From: Agromyces humi
GTDB lineage: Bacteria > Actinomycetota > Actinomycetes > Actinomycetales > Microbacteriaceae
Direction of reading: 5' to 3'
DNA length: 32,167 nucleotides
NCBI RefSeq assembly: GCF_009720255.1
Contig: NZ_WJSP02000013.1
Location: forward strand, 1-32,167
This document shows positions 7,170-15,481 of the stretch, piece after piece. The stretch's first letter is position 1; each line of letters opens with the position of its first letter. Under the pieces are notes generated by a model that worked only from the letters and a program-made list of their open reading frames with translations, made no database searches and was not told where the DNA came from. Both the position numbers and the translations under genes were made by a program.

Positions 7170-7801
7170 GCGATTCCCAAGTATTTGTGTGTCTGGAGGC
7201 TGAGCTGCCACGTCGGGTGGTTGAGACAGTATTCGACTGCGAGCGCGGTGTTTACGCTGATGTCGGGGCCGTCCATGGGCTGAACTCGATAAGTTCCGAA
7301 GTCGAGATGCTCGAAGCTCGACGGATCCACGCCCTTCTGCGGATAGACGAACTTGAGTTCGTCCCCACGCGTAACCACGAGATCGGCCCCGATTTTCGGA
7401 CTAACGCAAAGCCAGTCGACACCCGCCGGAGGAATCCGCGTGCCGTTCGTCTCAACGGCTACGTAGAAACCCCGTCGATGGAGCGCCTCTATGGCTGGCT
7501 CGTCAAGTTGAAGCAGCGGCTCGCCGCCTGTGCAGACGACCATCCGATTGGATGCCCAACCGACCGGCCAGGCGGCTTCAACTGCGTCAGCGAGATCATC
7601 GGCCGTGGCGAACTTGCCTCCACCCGGACCGTCCGTTCCGACAAAGTCCGTGTCGCAGAACTGGCAGATAGCGCGAGGGCGATCGCGCTCATGCCCGGTC
7701 CAGAGGTTGCAGAGGCTGAACCGGCAGAAGACCGCTGGACGACCGGCGTGCGTTCCCTCCCCCTGGAGGGTGTAGAAGATCTCCTTGACCTTGTACGACA
7801 T
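7166..7801 (-). CDS. queE: 7-carboxy-7-deazaguanine synthase (radical SAM)
   Basis: QueE rearranges carboxytetrahydropterin to 7-carboxy-7-deazaguanine (CDG) using SAM and a 4Fe-4S cluster. The 211-aa protein begins with the family pattern IFYTLQGEGTHAGRPAVF. The cluster cysteines are Cys31, Cys46 and Cys49, a CX14CX2C arrangement (C-NLWTG...ICQFCDTDF) known from one QueE subgroup and different from the common radical-SAM CX3CX2C. VVCTGGEPLLQLD is the SAM-binding GGEP motif, and VETNGT follows. ATG 7801 shares one base with the queC stop. An upstream extension of 29 codons is open but lies within queC and lacks family likeness. Confidence 0.94.
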   Translation of the reverse strand: MSYKVKEIFYTLQGEGTHAGRPAVFCRFSLCNLWTGHERDRPRAICQFCDTDFVGTDGPGGGKFATADDLADAVEAAWPVGWASNRMVVCTGGEPLLQLDEPAIEALHRRGFYVAVETNGTRIPPAGVDWLCVSPKIGADLVVTRGDELKFVYPQKGVDPSSFEHLDFGTYRVQPMDGPDISVNTALAVEYCLNHPTWQLSLQTHKYLGIA

Positions 7802-8496
7802 CAGGCAGCTTGATAGGAAACGGGGTCGGAGAACCCAGCCTCCTGAAATCCACGGATCCGCAGCAGACACGAGTCGCAGTGTCCGCACGAACGGCCCTCG
7901 TCATCGGGGTCATAGCATGACAGCGTCAGCGAGTAGTCGACTCCGAGCTCTGTGCCGGTCTGGACGATGTCGGCCTTCGTCATAGAGATCAGCGGAGTGT
8001 GGATCTTCAGTCGTGCACCCTCGACGCCCGCGCGCGTGGCAAGGTTCGCCATCGTCTCGTACGCTTCGATGTACTCGGGCCGGCAGTCGGGGTAGCCCGA
8101 GTAGTCGAGCGCGTTGACACCGATGAACACATCAGTTGCTCCGACCACTTCCGCGAACGCAAGAGCGAAAGAGAGGAAGATGGTGTTCCGAGCGGGGACG
8201 TAGGTGACTGGAATTTCCTCCGCGGAAAGGTCTCCAGCATTGTCGTGCTTGGGAACCTCTGTCTCCGACGTGAGTGCCGAACCACCAAAAGTCCTCAGGT
8301 CGATGTCACAGACGACGTGCTGTGCAACACCCTGAGCCTTCGCCACACGCTTCGCTGCTTCAAGTTCCACGACGTGACGCTGGCCGTAACGGAAGCTCAG
8401 CGCATACGGCTCGTAACCCTGGTTCTTAGCCAGTGCGAGAACGGTGGTTGAATCGAGGCCTCCACTGAGGAGAACAATTGCCTTGCGCTTGGACAC
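7801..8496 (-). CDS. queC: 7-cyano-7-deazaguanine (preQ0) synthase
   Basis: QueC uses ATP and ammonia to turn CDG into preQ0, the base that DpdA would insert in DNA. The 231-aa product starts [15 protein letters not shown], the PP-loop ATP-pyrophosphatase motif (residues 11-16), followed by [27 protein letters not shown] and [17 protein letters not shown] are family signatures. The C-terminal zinc site is Cys194, Cys204, Cys207 and Cys210 ([18 protein letters not shown]). GTG 8496 is chosen because GGAGG lies 5 nt upstream; earlier codons have no ribosome site. It is the first gene of the preQ0 operon and faces away from the modification operon across a 99-bp control region. Confidence 0.95.
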   Translation of the reverse strand: MSKRKAIVLLSGGLDSTTVLALAKNQGYEPYALSFRYGQRHVVELEAAKRVAKAQGVAQHVVCDIDLRTFGGSALTSETEVPKHDNAGDLSAEEIPVTYVPARNTIFLSFALAFAEVVGATDVFIGVNALDYSGYPDCRPEYIEAYETMANLATRAGVEGARLKIHTPLISMTKADIVQTGTELGVDYSLTLSCYDPDDEGRSCGHCDSCLLRIRGFQEAGFSDPVSYQAA

Positions 8497-8595
8497 GTGA
8501 GCCTCCGCTCTTTCTGACGTTTGCACGCACCGCAATGATAGATCGAAACTGTCGCGTACAGTAGCATCGAATCACGCGCAGTTAGGTGGTGTTAC
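8497..8595. promoter_or_regulatory. Divergent promoter region of the preQ0 and modification operons, with inverted repeat
   Basis: These 99 bp separate queC (leftward) from the candidate dpdC (rightward) and must hold both promoters unless transcription enters from elsewhere. The inverted repeat ACTGT (8548-8552) and ACAGT (8558-8562), with a 5-bp spacer, sits about midway and could be an operator for a shared regulator. TACAGT at 8557-8562 could serve as a rightward -10 element and TATCAT on the minus strand (8541-8536) as a leftward one, but neither has a convincing -35. Ribosome sites lie at both ends (GGAGG for queC, AGGTGG for dpdC). Assignment of individual elements is tentative. Confidence 0.4.
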
Positions 8596-9492
8596 GTGTT
8601 GGAGAAACTCACGATCGTCGTGACCTGCACCGACCGTAAGTCACTTGTAGTTCCCGAGCAGCGGATGCTCCGCTCGCTGCCTAACTCAGTCTCCAAAGCG
8701 TCCGTGTGGACCCAGCGAATCGAGTCCGCTGATACGGTCACCCTCCTGAGGAACCTCTACCAAGGCGACGCCTGGGCTCAACTTCCGCGCCTCGAGGACG
8801 CCTCGCGCGCCATCGGATTCGAGCCAACGACATACGTTGCGTCGGCTGGACTGGGGTTGCGCCCGGTTTCGACCCCAGGACCAGCCTACGGCGCAACATT
8901 CACTCCGAATTCGCCGGACTCCGTGCCAGGTTCCGCGATACAACAACGAGCGTGGTGGGACCACTTGAACAGATGGAACGGATCCGGGGGGAATCTTCCC
9001 GACGGCATTCCAACGCTCTTCGTCTTGTCTCGTCGCTATTCCGACGTGTTGGCGCCGCTCGTCGCGAAGACCGCCGTCGCCAGCCCGGTACTCGTCATCG
9101 GGGGGTCGGAGGCAATCGCACCCTCGCTGCGATTGCCAGCCGACGCCAAACTCCGTTCCGCACTAGGGGGCACACTCGGTGCGCTCAACATGCGTACGGC
9201 TGTCGCTTGGATGGAGAGACTAACCTCCACCGTCATCGATTCCACTCGCCATCGAGAGTTGTGGCACAACTGGGCGACGCGAGCCAGCCGACATGAGCGC
9301 CACGAGAGAATTCCGCTTGCGGACCACGAGGTCCTTGAAGCGGTCCGTCGGATCCGCACTCAGGAACCGACCGTAAGCAAGACTCGCGCGCTCCGGTCAC
9401 TACGCGAGAACGGCTATGCGTGCGAGCAGAAGCGTTTCGGGCAACTGTTTGAAGCGTTCGAGGAGGAGCATCGTGGCACAAGAGTGGATTGA
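8596..9492 (+). CDS. dpdC: Candidate DpdC, final step of 7-deazaguanine DNA modification
   Basis: In the Salmonella system DpdC converts preQ0 in DNA to 7-amido-7-deazaguanine (dADG). I assign this 298-aa protein to that role from position, first in the operon with dpdB and dpdA, and because all other Dpd parts are accounted for. Visible features are LTIVVTCTDRKS at residues 5-16, TYVASAGLGL at 79-88, and PAYGATFTPN at 96-105. The SAGLGL step loosely recalls the SxxGL turn of YaaA-like and archaeosine-synthase-associated domains, but this is a weak likeness. The C-terminal 60 residues are charged and look like a separate helical DNA-binding region (DHEVLEAVRRIRTQE, then KTRALRSLRENGYACEQKR). 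GTG 8596 follows AGGTGG by 6 nt. It overlaps the next gene by 20 bp. It could instead be an unrelated accessory protein. Confidence 0.6.
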   Translation: MLEKLTIVVTCTDRKSLVVPEQRMLRSLPNSVSKASVWTQRIESADTVTLLRNLYQGDAWAQLPRLEDASRAIGFEPTTYVASAGLGLRPVSTPGPAYGATFTPNSPDSVPGSAIQQRAWWDHLNRWNGSGGNLPDGIPTLFVLSRRYSDVLAPLVAKTAVASPVLVIGGSEAIAPSLRLPADAKLRSALGGTLGALNMRTAVAWMERLTSTVIDSTRHRELWHNWATRASRHERHERIPLADHEVLEAVRRIRTQEPTVSKTRALRSLRENGYACEQKRFGQLFEAFEEEHRGTRVD

Positions 9493-10603
9493 ACGGCGGG
9501 CTCTTCGTGTGCTCCAGGGCGAGATCCCGCTTTACCTCTTCACGCTTGCGGCGGAAGAAGTGGATCAAGTCGCCGACGTGGCCAGGATCTCACGTGATCA
9601 GGCCGGCAAGCTCATTGGCTACCAACGGCCGGAGAAGCGCAAGCATGTGAAACAGATCCAGGACTACCTGGATAGTGAAGACGTGCTCTTCCCCAACGGG
9701 CTCATTCTTGCCCTGCCTAGGGAAGTCCGGTTCAAGTCCAGCCGAGGTCCCGGTGTAAGCGATGGCCTCGCGACGGCGGGCACATTGGAGATTCCTGTCG
9801 TCAACGGTGAGGGAGGGCCGCGGCCCGCTTGGATCGTGGACGGCCAGCAGCGCAGTCTCGCTCTCGCCCGGACCCGCAACCGGCGTCTCCCCGTTCCCGT
9901 CGCGGGCTTCGTTTCGGATGACCTGGAAGTGCAACGCGAGCAGTTCCTCAGGGTGAACACCGTGCAACCGCTGCCCGTTGGGCTGGTCACTGAACTGCTG
10001 CCCGAGATCGCGCGCGTGCCGTCAACGCGAATGTCGACGCGACAACTGCCGTCCGCCCTCGTTGACATGCTCAACTCCGACCCGGACTCCCCCTTCTTTG
10101 GGCTAATCCGACGCGCGTCGACGGCAACCGAAGCCCGCCCGAGTGCGATCGTGACTGACACCGGACTGGTCGAGGCGTTGCGCGAGTCTGTTGAGTCTCC
10201 ATCAGGGGTGTTGTTCCCCTATAGGAACATCGCGGCCGGCACCACGGATACCGAAGGAATCCGACGAACTCTGCTGGTCTATTGGAACGCTGTTCGCGAG
10301 ACGTTCCCGTCCGCGTGGGGCAAGAACCCGACGGAGTCACGTCTCATGGGTGGCGTCGGCATTCGTGCGATGGGACGCCTGATGGAACGCGTCATGGCGC
10401 ACGTGGATGTCGACTCTGCGGATGCCGCCGCGCAAGCGCGCCTCGAAGTCGGCCGCATTGCCTCTCAATGCCACTGGACAAGCGGCACCTGGACCGATCT
10501 GGGGCTCCCGTGGAATGAGCTGCAGAACACTCCTCGGCACATCAGTGCGCTCTCCAACTTCCTCGCTCGCGCCTATCTTGCAGAGAGAGCGGCCGCGCGT
10601 TGA
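9473..10603 (+). CDS. dpdB: DpdB, first copy (DGQHR-domain protein)
   Basis: DpdB works with DpdA in putting preQ0 into DNA; it belongs to the ParB/DndB-like DGQHR-domain proteins. This 376-aa protein has GYQRPEK at residues 49-55 and the signature as DGQQRS at 123-128, followed by FLRVNTVQPLP, matching the F-x-x-x-N-x-x-x-P-L segment of the domain. The C-terminal half contains SRLMGGVGIRAM and ends in WNELQNTPRHIS. GTG 9473 is chosen because AGGAGG stands 6 nt upstream. The start lies inside the end of the preceding gene and the stop overlaps the dpdA start (TTGA), giving full coupling. A second copy of equal length follows dpdA. Confidence 0.85.
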   Translation: MAQEWIERRALRVLQGEIPLYLFTLAAEEVDQVADVARISRDQAGKLIGYQRPEKRKHVKQIQDYLDSEDVLFPNGLILALPREVRFKSSRGPGVSDGLATAGTLEIPVVNGEGGPRPAWIVDGQQRSLALARTRNRRLPVPVAGFVSDDLEVQREQFLRVNTVQPLPVGLVTELLPEIARVPSTRMSTRQLPSALVDMLNSDPDSPFFGLIRRASTATEARPSAIVTDTGLVEALRESVESPSGVLFPYRNIAAGTTDTEGIRRTLLVYWNAVRETFPSAWGKNPTESRLMGGVGIRAMGRLMERVMAHVDVDSADAAAQARLEVGRIASQCHWTSGTWTDLGLPWNELQNTPRHISALSNFLARAYLAERAAAR

Positions 10604-11835
10604 AGTTCTACTTCCCTGACAGCCAGGACCTCGTGAGTCCGACGTATGACTTCGAGCATGATGAATACCCGCCGACGCGCGTTCGGCAGCGTGACGATCG
10701 CTACGCTCATGAAGTTCTGGACTCTTCTCCGTACCACGGCTTCCTCGTCAGCAAGGCGATCGTCGATGGTAGCGTGTCAGGCTCTGGGAAGTACACCTCG
10801 TCGCAGAGAGCCCGTCTCTACCGCATGGGTGCCAGACGCTTCTTCCGCCTCCCGGATGAGATCGCGACTCTCGGCGACAACGGCGCGTTCAATTACGTGG
10901 CCGAGGAGGTGCCGCCGGTTACTGTCGATGACACTCTCGATTTCTACGAAGAGTGCGGGTTCGACGCGGGAGTCAGTGTCGACCACATCATCTTCGGGTA
11001 CGACGGCACGGCCGGACTGGACAACGCGGACCCCGCGTGGATCCGACGCCGAGAACTAACGCTGGAACTCGCCGCTGACTTCCGTCGGCGAGTCGAGGAA
11101 CGAGGCTCGCGGATCGAACCTGTCGGCGCCGCGCAGGGCTGGAGTCCCGCGAGCTACGCCGACAGCGTCGCGCGACTCCAGGAGTTTGGTTACACCCGCG
11201 TCGCGCTCGGAGGCATGGTTCCGCTGAGGACTAAAGACGTGCTCTCATGCCTTCATGAGATCGACAAGGTGCGGCACCCGTCGACCGAGCTGCATTTGCT
11301 CGGCCTGACCCGTGTAGATGCGATGGACGAGTTCTCCCAACTCGGCGTGACGAGCTTCGACAGCACCTCGCCCTTTCGGCAAGCGTTCATGGACGACCGG
11401 AACAATTTCCACACACCGAACGGTGCTTACGTTGCGTTACGCGTGCCGCAGGTCGATGGCAACCCGACTCTTCGCCGAGCGATCCTCGCAGGCACAGTCT
11501 CCCAGCAGGATGCCATCGCAGCGGAACGCCGAACGCTGCGAGCGCTGCGGGCGCTCGACGGCTCCCGTGTCGGAATCGACGACGCGCTTGATGCACTCGG
11601 GCACTACGAAACGGTCATGGGCGCAAAGAAGAGCTACCTCCCGGCGTACGAGCAAACTCTCGTCGCCGCACCGTGGGCCGACTGCCGGTGCAGCCTGTGC
11701 CGTGAGCACGGTGTCGAGATCGCAATCTTCCGAGGCACCGAGCGGAACAAGCGCCGCGGCTTCCACAACTTGACAGTTCTCGCCAGCAAGGTATCTGCCC
11801 TCACCGACCGGAGTTCTTCGCCCACTTATGTCTAA
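10600..11835 (+). CDS. dpdA: DpdA, DNA-guanine transglycosylase (TGT paralogue)
   Basis: DpdA is the base-exchange enzyme of the Dpd system, replacing guanine in DNA with preQ0. The 411-aa product shows a tRNA-guanine transglycosylase fold: GDNGAFNYV (residues 92-100) matches the D-S-G-G-F region with the catalytic Asp93, VALGGMVPL (201-209) matches the G-G-L loop, and LLGLTRVD followed by SFDSTSP (252-258) matches the nucleophile Asp254 region. The zinc site is Cys362, Cys364, Cys367 and probably His389 (DCRCSLCREH...GFHN). The pairing with two dpdB genes and the preQ0 operon separates it from tRNA enzymes. The start is TTG 10600, overlapping the dpdB stop; no strong ribosome site is seen, so it depends on coupling. 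The 3' end overlaps the second dpdB by 8 bp. Confidence 0.92.
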   Translation: MKFYFPDSQDLVSPTYDFEHDEYPPTRVRQRDDRYAHEVLDSSPYHGFLVSKAIVDGSVSGSGKYTSSQRARLYRMGARRFFRLPDEIATLGDNGAFNYVAEEVPPVTVDDTLDFYEECGFDAGVSVDHIIFGYDGTAGLDNADPAWIRRRELTLELAADFRRRVEERGSRIEPVGAAQGWSPASYADSVARLQEFGYTRVALGGMVPLRTKDVLSCLHEIDKVRHPSTELHLLGLTRVDAMDEFSQLGVTSFDSTSPFRQAFMDDRNNFHTPNGAYVALRVPQVDGNPTLRRAILAGTVSQQDAIAAERRTLRALRALDGSRVGIDDALDALGHYETVMGAKKSYLPAYEQTLVAAPWADCRCSLCREHGVEIAIFRGTERNKRRGFHNLTVLASKVSALTDRSSSPTYV

Positions 11836-12958
11836 GCTACCAATCGTTCTCCCTGCGATCCGGATTCGTCAGGGCAATCAGTTCATCTTCGCGTTCGGCA
11901 TCGACGGAAAGCGCGTACACGAGTTTGCCGCGGTAAGCCGCGTGCACCGCACCGATCAGACGCTGGCGGGGTATCAGCGACCCGAAGTGCTGTCGCACAT
12001 TCGCGCGATTCGTCGCTACCTTGAGTCGGATGCGGCGCTCCTCCCCAACGCGATCGTGCTCGCATTCGACGACCGGGTCGAATTCAAGCCGTTAGATGCC
12101 GGGGCATCCGCGGCCGCGTACTCAACCGTTGGTCACTTGGTCATTCCGGTCGATCCGGAGTTGGCCGACGATGAAAAGCCCGCATGGCTGGTAGACGGCC
12201 AGCAGCGTAGCGCGGCAATTCGCGACGCTGACGTTGATGAGTTTCCCGTGGCAGCTGTCGGTTTCATCGCACGGGATGAAGCCGAGCAACGATCGCAGTT
12301 CATCCTCGTGAACAACACGAAGCCACTTCCGAAGGGTTTGATTCACGAACTCCTTCCGACGACCTCGGCGGAACTACCCGCCGCGTACGCGCGTCGCCGA
12401 CTCCCGGCAACCGTCTTAAACCTCCTGAACTTCGGAACTGATGGAGGCGAAGGCCCGTTCACCGGACGGATCAGCACTCCCACCATGGCAAACGGGTTTA
12501 TCCGCGACAACAGCGTGCTCAAGATGATCGAGAACAGCCTGTACGAGGGGGCGCTCTATCAGTACCGCGATCCCGAGGATGGCACCGGCGACATCCCGTC
12601 GATCCTGACGCACCTCAACTATTTCTGGGGTGCAGTTGAGCGAGTGTTCCCGCTGGAATGGCGCCTACCCCCAACAAAGTCGCGCCTCACCCACGGTGCC
12701 GGAATACAGTCTCTCGGGTACGTCATGGATTCGCTCACGGAAGGCGTCCCCGCCGCGGAGCTTCCCGGCATCGGAATTGAGGACGTTCTACTCGAACTGC
12801 GCGATCACTGCGCTTGGACGGAGGGGAACTGGAACTTCGGTGACGACCAGGTTCGCCGTTGGAACGGCATCCAGAACACGCCAAACGACGTCCGCCTGCT
12901 GACGAGTCATCTACTGCGGGTGGTACGAACCTCCGGGGCCCTGGCTACGCAACGCTGA
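11828..12958 (+). CDS. dpdB: DpdB, second copy (DGQHR-domain protein)
   Basis: A full-length paralogue of the dpdB upstream of dpdA, again 376 aa. It has GYQRPE at residues 48-53, DGQQRS at 123-128 (the same position as in the first copy), FILVNNTKPLPKG, SRLTHGAGIQSLG and WNGIQNTPNDVR. Conservation of the catalytic-type motifs in both copies suggests both are functional, possibly as different subunits of one complex with DpdA. The sequences have diverged widely outside the motifs, so this is not a recent duplication. ATG 11828 overlaps the end of dpdA by 8 bp. The gene converges on dpdD with only 19 bp between the stops and no hairpin there. Confidence 0.87.
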   Translation: MSKLPIVLPAIRIRQGNQFIFAFGIDGKRVHEFAAVSRVHRTDQTLAGYQRPEVLSHIRAIRRYLESDAALLPNAIVLAFDDRVEFKPLDAGASAAAYSTVGHLVIPVDPELADDEKPAWLVDGQQRSAAIRDADVDEFPVAAVGFIARDEAEQRSQFILVNNTKPLPKGLIHELLPTTSAELPAAYARRRLPATVLNLLNFGTDGGEGPFTGRISTPTMANGFIRDNSVLKMIENSLYEGALYQYRDPEDGTGDIPSILTHLNYFWGAVERVFPLEWRLPPTKSRLTHGAGIQSLGYVMDSLTEGVPAAELPGIGIEDVLLELRDHCAWTEGNWNFGDDQVRRWNGIQNTPNDVRLLTSHLLRVVRTSGALATQR

Positions 12959-12977
12959 GCCCAAGTCTTTTCCGAGG

Positions 12978-14963
12978 TCACCCGGTCAACTCTGCGATTC
13001 CGGCGGTCACCGCTCTCAGCATCGAGGCCGACCCAGCACCGTCTGGATAGGAGATCAGGGCCACACCGGCGTTGTCGGCGATGCATCCGGTGGCGGCGTG
13101 GGCGGCCCTCCGCGTCGCAACAACGATGAGATCCGAATTTCTCGCATGCTGCTTGAGCATCGGACTCCCGTCCTTGTCCGAGGATGTACGAACGATCGTT
13201 CCGGGCCACGACTGTTCGATCGCCTTCTGCACACGCGCAAGCGTTCCCCGATCCAAGCTGTACAGCAGGATGCGCGGAGTGATCGCCGGGACGGCTTCCG
13301 GAAGGGCGCCCTCCTGCTGTGGGGGAACCGACCAATCGAAGTCCAGGCCAACGTCAGACGTCACTAGCCCAGCGAGGCCACGTAACGTGTCGTGCAATCG
13401 GCGCTTCTGTTGGTTCAGTGGCGAGAGCAAGGTCGCGACGAAATCTGAACGTGCTGCTGCGTCGACAGCTGGTCCCAGTGCAACGGTGTCTGCAATGTCA
13501 AGCGCTCGCGATGCCGTCGTGATCGCCACCCACTGATCCGACGAGGCACGAACATCACCGAGGACTTCTCGATACTTCGCGCCGCTGGGGGCGCCCCGGA
13601 GAAAGACGTCAAGCAGGGCGCAGATCACGCCGAGGTCGGCGGGGGCGAATCGCTCAGCGAGCAGGTATCTGCGTAGGAATGCTTCCGCGCTCCTCGGTGC
13701 AGGCCGTTCGATGTCATCCGTTTCAAGGAAGCAGGCGATGCCTGACAACAGATCATCGGTCGCCAGCCAGTCAAGGTCATCGATCGCGTCGGCAAGTTCC
13801 GCATCGACGGTCGAGACCGCTGTCCACGACCCGACCATGTCGAAGTCGATCTGCTCAGGGTTGCCGCGTCCGATTGCTCGGACCCAATCGATCCAAGATT
13901 CGACCGTGTGCGGGTCTGCGGCGTCGGCATGAGCATCTTCGACCACTGAAGCCACGAGACCGCTATCGACTGCGTCATGCTCTGGCTCAACTGCAGGTGG
14001 TTGGTCGTCCTCCTCAAACTGAGCGAGAACGCGACGGACGGCCGTGTCAATCAATTCATTGGGCGCGAACGCGTTTCTGAGTTCGGCGTCGTCTCGAGCG
14101 AGCGAGACCAATCCGCCGAGAGTCGCCGCATCGGGGTCTGCCGATCGCGCGAGCCGCCCGTCGACGAGCATGGCAATGTCGGGCTTTGCCAGGCGGACGC
14201 TTTCGATGGCCCCATCGATGTCGTTCGGGGCGATTGGTCTTGCCAGGTGAACCCGCGCCCACGCGCCGAGGATGCCCTCACGCACAAGCTGCGGCGGTTC
14301 TGCGTACACGAGGGTCGGCAGCGAGCCAAGCGCGAGGAGTTCAGCATCTCTGCCCAACCGTGCCATGCGGCGAATCTGAAGGAACGCCACGTTCTCGTGG
14401 GAAATACCCCCCAGAGTCTCGATTTCATCGAGGATCTGAGCCGAGGTCTCTGCTGCACCGCTGGCGAGTGCCAAATCGAACTCCCGAAGCATCCGACCAA
14501 TCGGCCTCGAAGGGGTTGGGTTTCGAAGCGGCACGTCATTGAGCGATCGGACGAGTCGCGCGAGCGCGGTGTAGGTCGGGCCGGCGGTCCGAGGCTCCGG
14601 GCTCAGGATGAAGGTCGTTCCTTGCCCAACGAGATCGAGCACTGCGGCTTCGACTGAATCCTGCTGGTTCAGGCGTGCAACGCGTCCATCGAACGGTGTC
14701 CAGTGGGTGGCCGTGGCGGCATCAATCAACGCTCTGACTCGACCAGCGTGTGCGGTGTCCCAGCAAATGACGTAGTAGCGCGCGGCTGACCAGGAGGCTT
14801 CTCGCCTCGGAAGAATGAGCGGGCACTCGCCTCGCTTTGTAAGCGCTGTGAGGAACGGCTTCAGATTCGCCGCGACATTGCCGCTTGGGTCTTGGCCCGG
14901 CCAAGTGACATTCGGCTCGGAGAAGAAGCGAGTGATGAACTCATCGTCGGGGAACGAGTTCAT
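12978..14963 (-). CDS. dpdD: DpdD, restriction-associated protein of unknown activity
   Basis: The 661-aa product is last in the long minus-strand operon. The N-terminal region (to about residue 180) and the acidic middle part contain no catalytic motif I recognise. The C-terminal 53 residues (609-661) include NSDLIVVATRRAAHAATGCI and a YPDGAGSASML loop, a Rossmann-like ending of a type seen in several defence proteins. Identity rests on this ending, size and position in a cluster where all other Dpd members are found. ATG 14963 makes an ATGA overlap with the dpdK stop; a TTG six codons upstream (14981) is the alternative. In the Salmonella cluster the genes outside dpdABC are linked to restriction of unmodified DNA; the role of DpdD itself is not known to me. 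Confidence 0.72.
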   Translation of the reverse strand: MNSFPDDEFITRFFSEPNVTWPGQDPSGNVAANLKPFLTALTKRGECPLILPRREASWSAARYYVICWDTAHAGRVRALIDAATATHWTPFDGRVARLNQQDSVEAAVLDLVGQGTTFILSPEPRTAGPTYTALARLVRSLNDVPLRNPTPSRPIGRMLREFDLALASGAAETSAQILDEIETLGGISHENVAFLQIRRMARLGRDAELLALGSLPTLVYAEPPQLVREGILGAWARVHLARPIAPNDIDGAIESVRLAKPDIAMLVDGRLARSADPDAATLGGLVSLARDDAELRNAFAPNELIDTAVRRVLAQFEEDDQPPAVEPEHDAVDSGLVASVVEDAHADAADPHTVESWIDWVRAIGRGNPEQIDFDMVGSWTAVSTVDAELADAIDDLDWLATDDLLSGIACFLETDDIERPAPRSAEAFLRRYLLAERFAPADLGVICALLDVFLRGAPSGAKYREVLGDVRASSDQWVAITTASRALDIADTVALGPAVDAAARSDFVATLLSPLNQQKRRLHDTLRGLAGLVTSDVGLDFDWSVPPQQEGALPEAVPAITPRILLYSLDRGTLARVQKAIEQSWPGTIVRTSSDKDGSPMLKQHARNSDLIVVATRRAAHAATGCIADNAGVALISYPDGAGSASMLRAVTAGIAELTG

Positions 14964-15481
14964 GCCGATCCGCCAATCCAACGAGTGCGCAGTTCAAGCC
15001 GTTGCCTAGCAGCCTCGGCCTGATCTACCTCGAACTCGAGACTCTCCTCGTTCCGCTGAACGCCATACCAGGTGAAGTTCATCGAACCCTTCAATACCCA
15101 CGACCAGCCGACAATCATCTTTTCGTGCAGGTCAGCGCTCGAGTAGATGTGCAGCGAGTCTGCGCCACTCGCCCGCTGCAGACGATCAACGAACAGTTGG
15201 TTGTGATCTTCTTCTCGAAGTGCAACATGCAACTGTGTTCCGCGCCTGGTGAGCGCGCCCAACGCCTCACTGAGGGTCATCTGTGAACGAGGCTCGTTCC
15301 CCATCACCGAATCAAACTGCCGATCCGCGTTGTCCACCACGGGGATATCAGTCACCCACCCGGAGACTAGCCACAGTTCCTCGCTTGGCCAGCAGAGTTC
15401 GGAGACGATCGCGGCCGTGAGCACGTCGCTGATCGCGAGGCCATTTCGTGGTCGTGTCCGAACCATTCTTCTTCCGCTCAC
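14960..15481 (-). CDS. dpdK: DpdK, phospholipase-D-like nuclease
   Basis: A 173-aa protein with a single PLD (HKD) motif: ADLHEKMIVGWSWVLKGSMN, with His119 and Lys121 of the HxK pair and Gly132-Ser133-x-Asn135 completing the site. One motif per chain means the active site would form in a dimer, as in BfiI- and Nuc-type nucleases. It is therefore the best candidate in the window for the DNA-cutting subunit. GTG 15481 is chosen because GGAGG stands 7 nt upstream and it overlaps the dpdJ stop (GTGA); a longer open frame to 15694 is antisense-like translation of dpdJ codons in another frame. The stop overlaps dpdD. Confidence 0.86.
   Translation of the reverse strand: MSGRRMVRTRPRNGLAISDVLTAAIVSELCWPSEELWLVSGWVTDIPVVDNADRQFDSVMGNEPRSQMTLSEALGALTRRGTQLHVALREEDHNQLFVDRLQRASGADSLHIYSSADLHEKMIVGWSWVLKGSMNFTWYGVQRNEESLEFEVDQAEAARQRLELRTRWIGGSA

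Noticed and set aside
10600-11835. A tRNA-guanine transglycosylase for queuosine in tRNA
   Set aside because: The gene is coupled to two dpdB genes and lies in a restriction island; no queA, queG/queH or queF is nearby.
9473-12958. A Dnd phosphorothioation system suggested by DGQHR-type proteins
   Set aside because: No DndA/C/D/E-type genes are present; the pairing with a transglycosylase and preQ0 genes identifies the DGQQR proteins as DpdB.
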